From positions 1-5,358 of the forward strand of contig JANXRR010000481.1 in NCBI GenBank assembly GCA_025356795.1: 5,358 nucleotides of DNA, read 5' to 3'. The notes beneath the pieces are model-generated. The model searched no databases. It was given only the letters and a program-made list of their open reading frames with translations, and had not been told where the DNA came from. Each line of letters starts with the position of its first letter. The first letter of the stretch is position 1. The position numbers and the translations under genes are program-made. This DNA is from Bacteroidia bacterium. GTDB taxonomy: Bacteria; Bacteroidota; Bacteroidia; Cytophagales; Cyclobacteriaceae. Shown one piece after another: positions 5,011 to 5,358 of this stretch.

Positions 5011-5358
5011 TCAGAAGTATTGGCCAATGTGACTGGTGGAAATAAATAAATAAATAAAAAACCCGTTTAAGCTGACGGCCGAAATAAGATTAAGCCACAT
5101 TGTGTTTAAAAAATTTGCTTCTGCAGCATTTTGCCAAACCTTAATAAACCAAGAACTAAAAAATACTAGAACAGGACTCAAGGCAATTAAAAAAGCATAA
5201 GAAAAGTGGGAGGAGTAAAAAGAATTAAAATATAAAATAAAGCCACACACTGCCAATGCAAACACCGCTTGTACAAAGAAAAAAGTTCCTCTTATGCCTA
5301 ACATTATACTTAGCGTTCTATCGCCATGTTTGGTGTCTTCTTCATGTTGATACACTTG
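5011..5358 (-). CDS. UbiA-type prenyltransferase, C-terminal part (5' end outside window)
   Basis: The frame is open from the right edge to the TGA at 5013-5011, giving the last 115 residues of a longer protein; the family is about 280-300 long. The first visible residues, QVYQHEEDTKHGDRTLS, match the second Asp-rich region of UbiA-family enzymes, with Asp8 and Asp13 as candidate magnesium/diphosphate ligands, followed by the familiar LGIRGTF. Hydrophobic segments at about 25-44, 53-72 and 86-106 are three of the expected membrane helices. UbiA enzymes are integral membrane proteins that transfer a prenyl chain to an aromatic or other acceptor, for example in quinone, haem or lipid biosynthesis; the substrate cannot be told from this part. 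A GTG lies near the edge at 5355, but it falls inside a conserved motif and is not the real start. It converges on the FAD oxidoreductase with 3 bp between stops. Confidence 0.85.
   Translation of the reverse strand, partial: QVYQHEEDTKHGDRTLSIMLGIRGTFFFVQAVFALAVCGFILYFNSFYSSHFSYAFLIALSPVLVFFSSWFIKVWQNAAEANFLNTMWLNLISAVSLNGFFIYLFISTSHIGQYF
5040..5061. repeat. Short tandem repeat (AAAT)x4 plus poly-A inside the UbiA C-terminus
   Basis: Four AAAT units (5040-5055) are followed by six A (5056-5061). On the coding (minus) strand they form TTTTTT then ATTT repeats encoding FFIYLFI in the last membrane helix. The unit length is not a multiple of three, so slippage would shift the frame about ten codons before the stop. 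Confidence 0.7.

Noticed and set aside
4814..5032. 72-codon plus-strand open frame
   Set aside because: It is an alternate frame of the 3' end of the FAD oxidoreductase and runs into the convergent UbiA gene; no recognisable features.

Overview
The window looks like a chromosomal segment from a member of the Bacteroidota, probably a marine or soil Cytophagales- or Flavobacteriales-type organism. The reasons are the low GC content (estimated by eye at under 40%), A-rich rather than Shine-Dalgarno leaders in front of most starts, a DUF2911 protein (a family mostly found in this phylum), a retropepsin-plus-PDZ exported protein with a signal peptide ending in the phylum-typical CFGQ, and the sequence style of the LOG, FAD-reductase and UbiA proteins. 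No tRNA, rRNA, CRISPR array, insertion sequence or phage gene is visible.

Layout. On the minus strand at the left are a membrane-anchored DUF2911 protein (1264-716) and, 30 bp downstream of it, a HisA-like TIM-barrel protein that runs off the left edge (685-1). They are probably one transcript. Divergent from them on the plus strand are a 35-residue single-membrane-span ORF (1390-1497), a LOG-family nucleotide phosphoribohydrolase (1513-2046) and an exported aspartyl protease-like protein with two D-T/S-G motifs and a C-terminal PDZ domain (2099-3331). A perfect 9-bp inverted repeat lies just before the protease start. The protease meets, tail to tail with a 4-bp overlap, a minus-strand single-domain receiver-like protein with a degraded phosphorylation pocket (3822-3328). 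Divergent from that is an FAD-dependent oxidoreductase of the geranylgeranyl-reductase type (3898-5007). It converges, with only 3 bp between stops, on the C-terminal part of a UbiA-type prenyltransferase (5358-5011) that enters from the right edge.

How the genes relate. The window is mostly housekeeping or accessory single genes, not one pathway. The clearest functional theme is the FAD reductase next to the UbiA prenyltransferase, which suggests isoprenoid or quinone-like lipid chemistry; this is inference. The most unusual item is the HisA-like protein. It keeps most family signatures, but it has Ala where the N-terminal catalytic Asp belongs, has altered phosphate-binding glycines on the N-terminal half-barrel, and no other his gene is visible beside it. 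It is therefore probably a neofunctionalised or non-catalytic HisA paralogue. The receiver-like protein is a second case of an apparently disabled active site.
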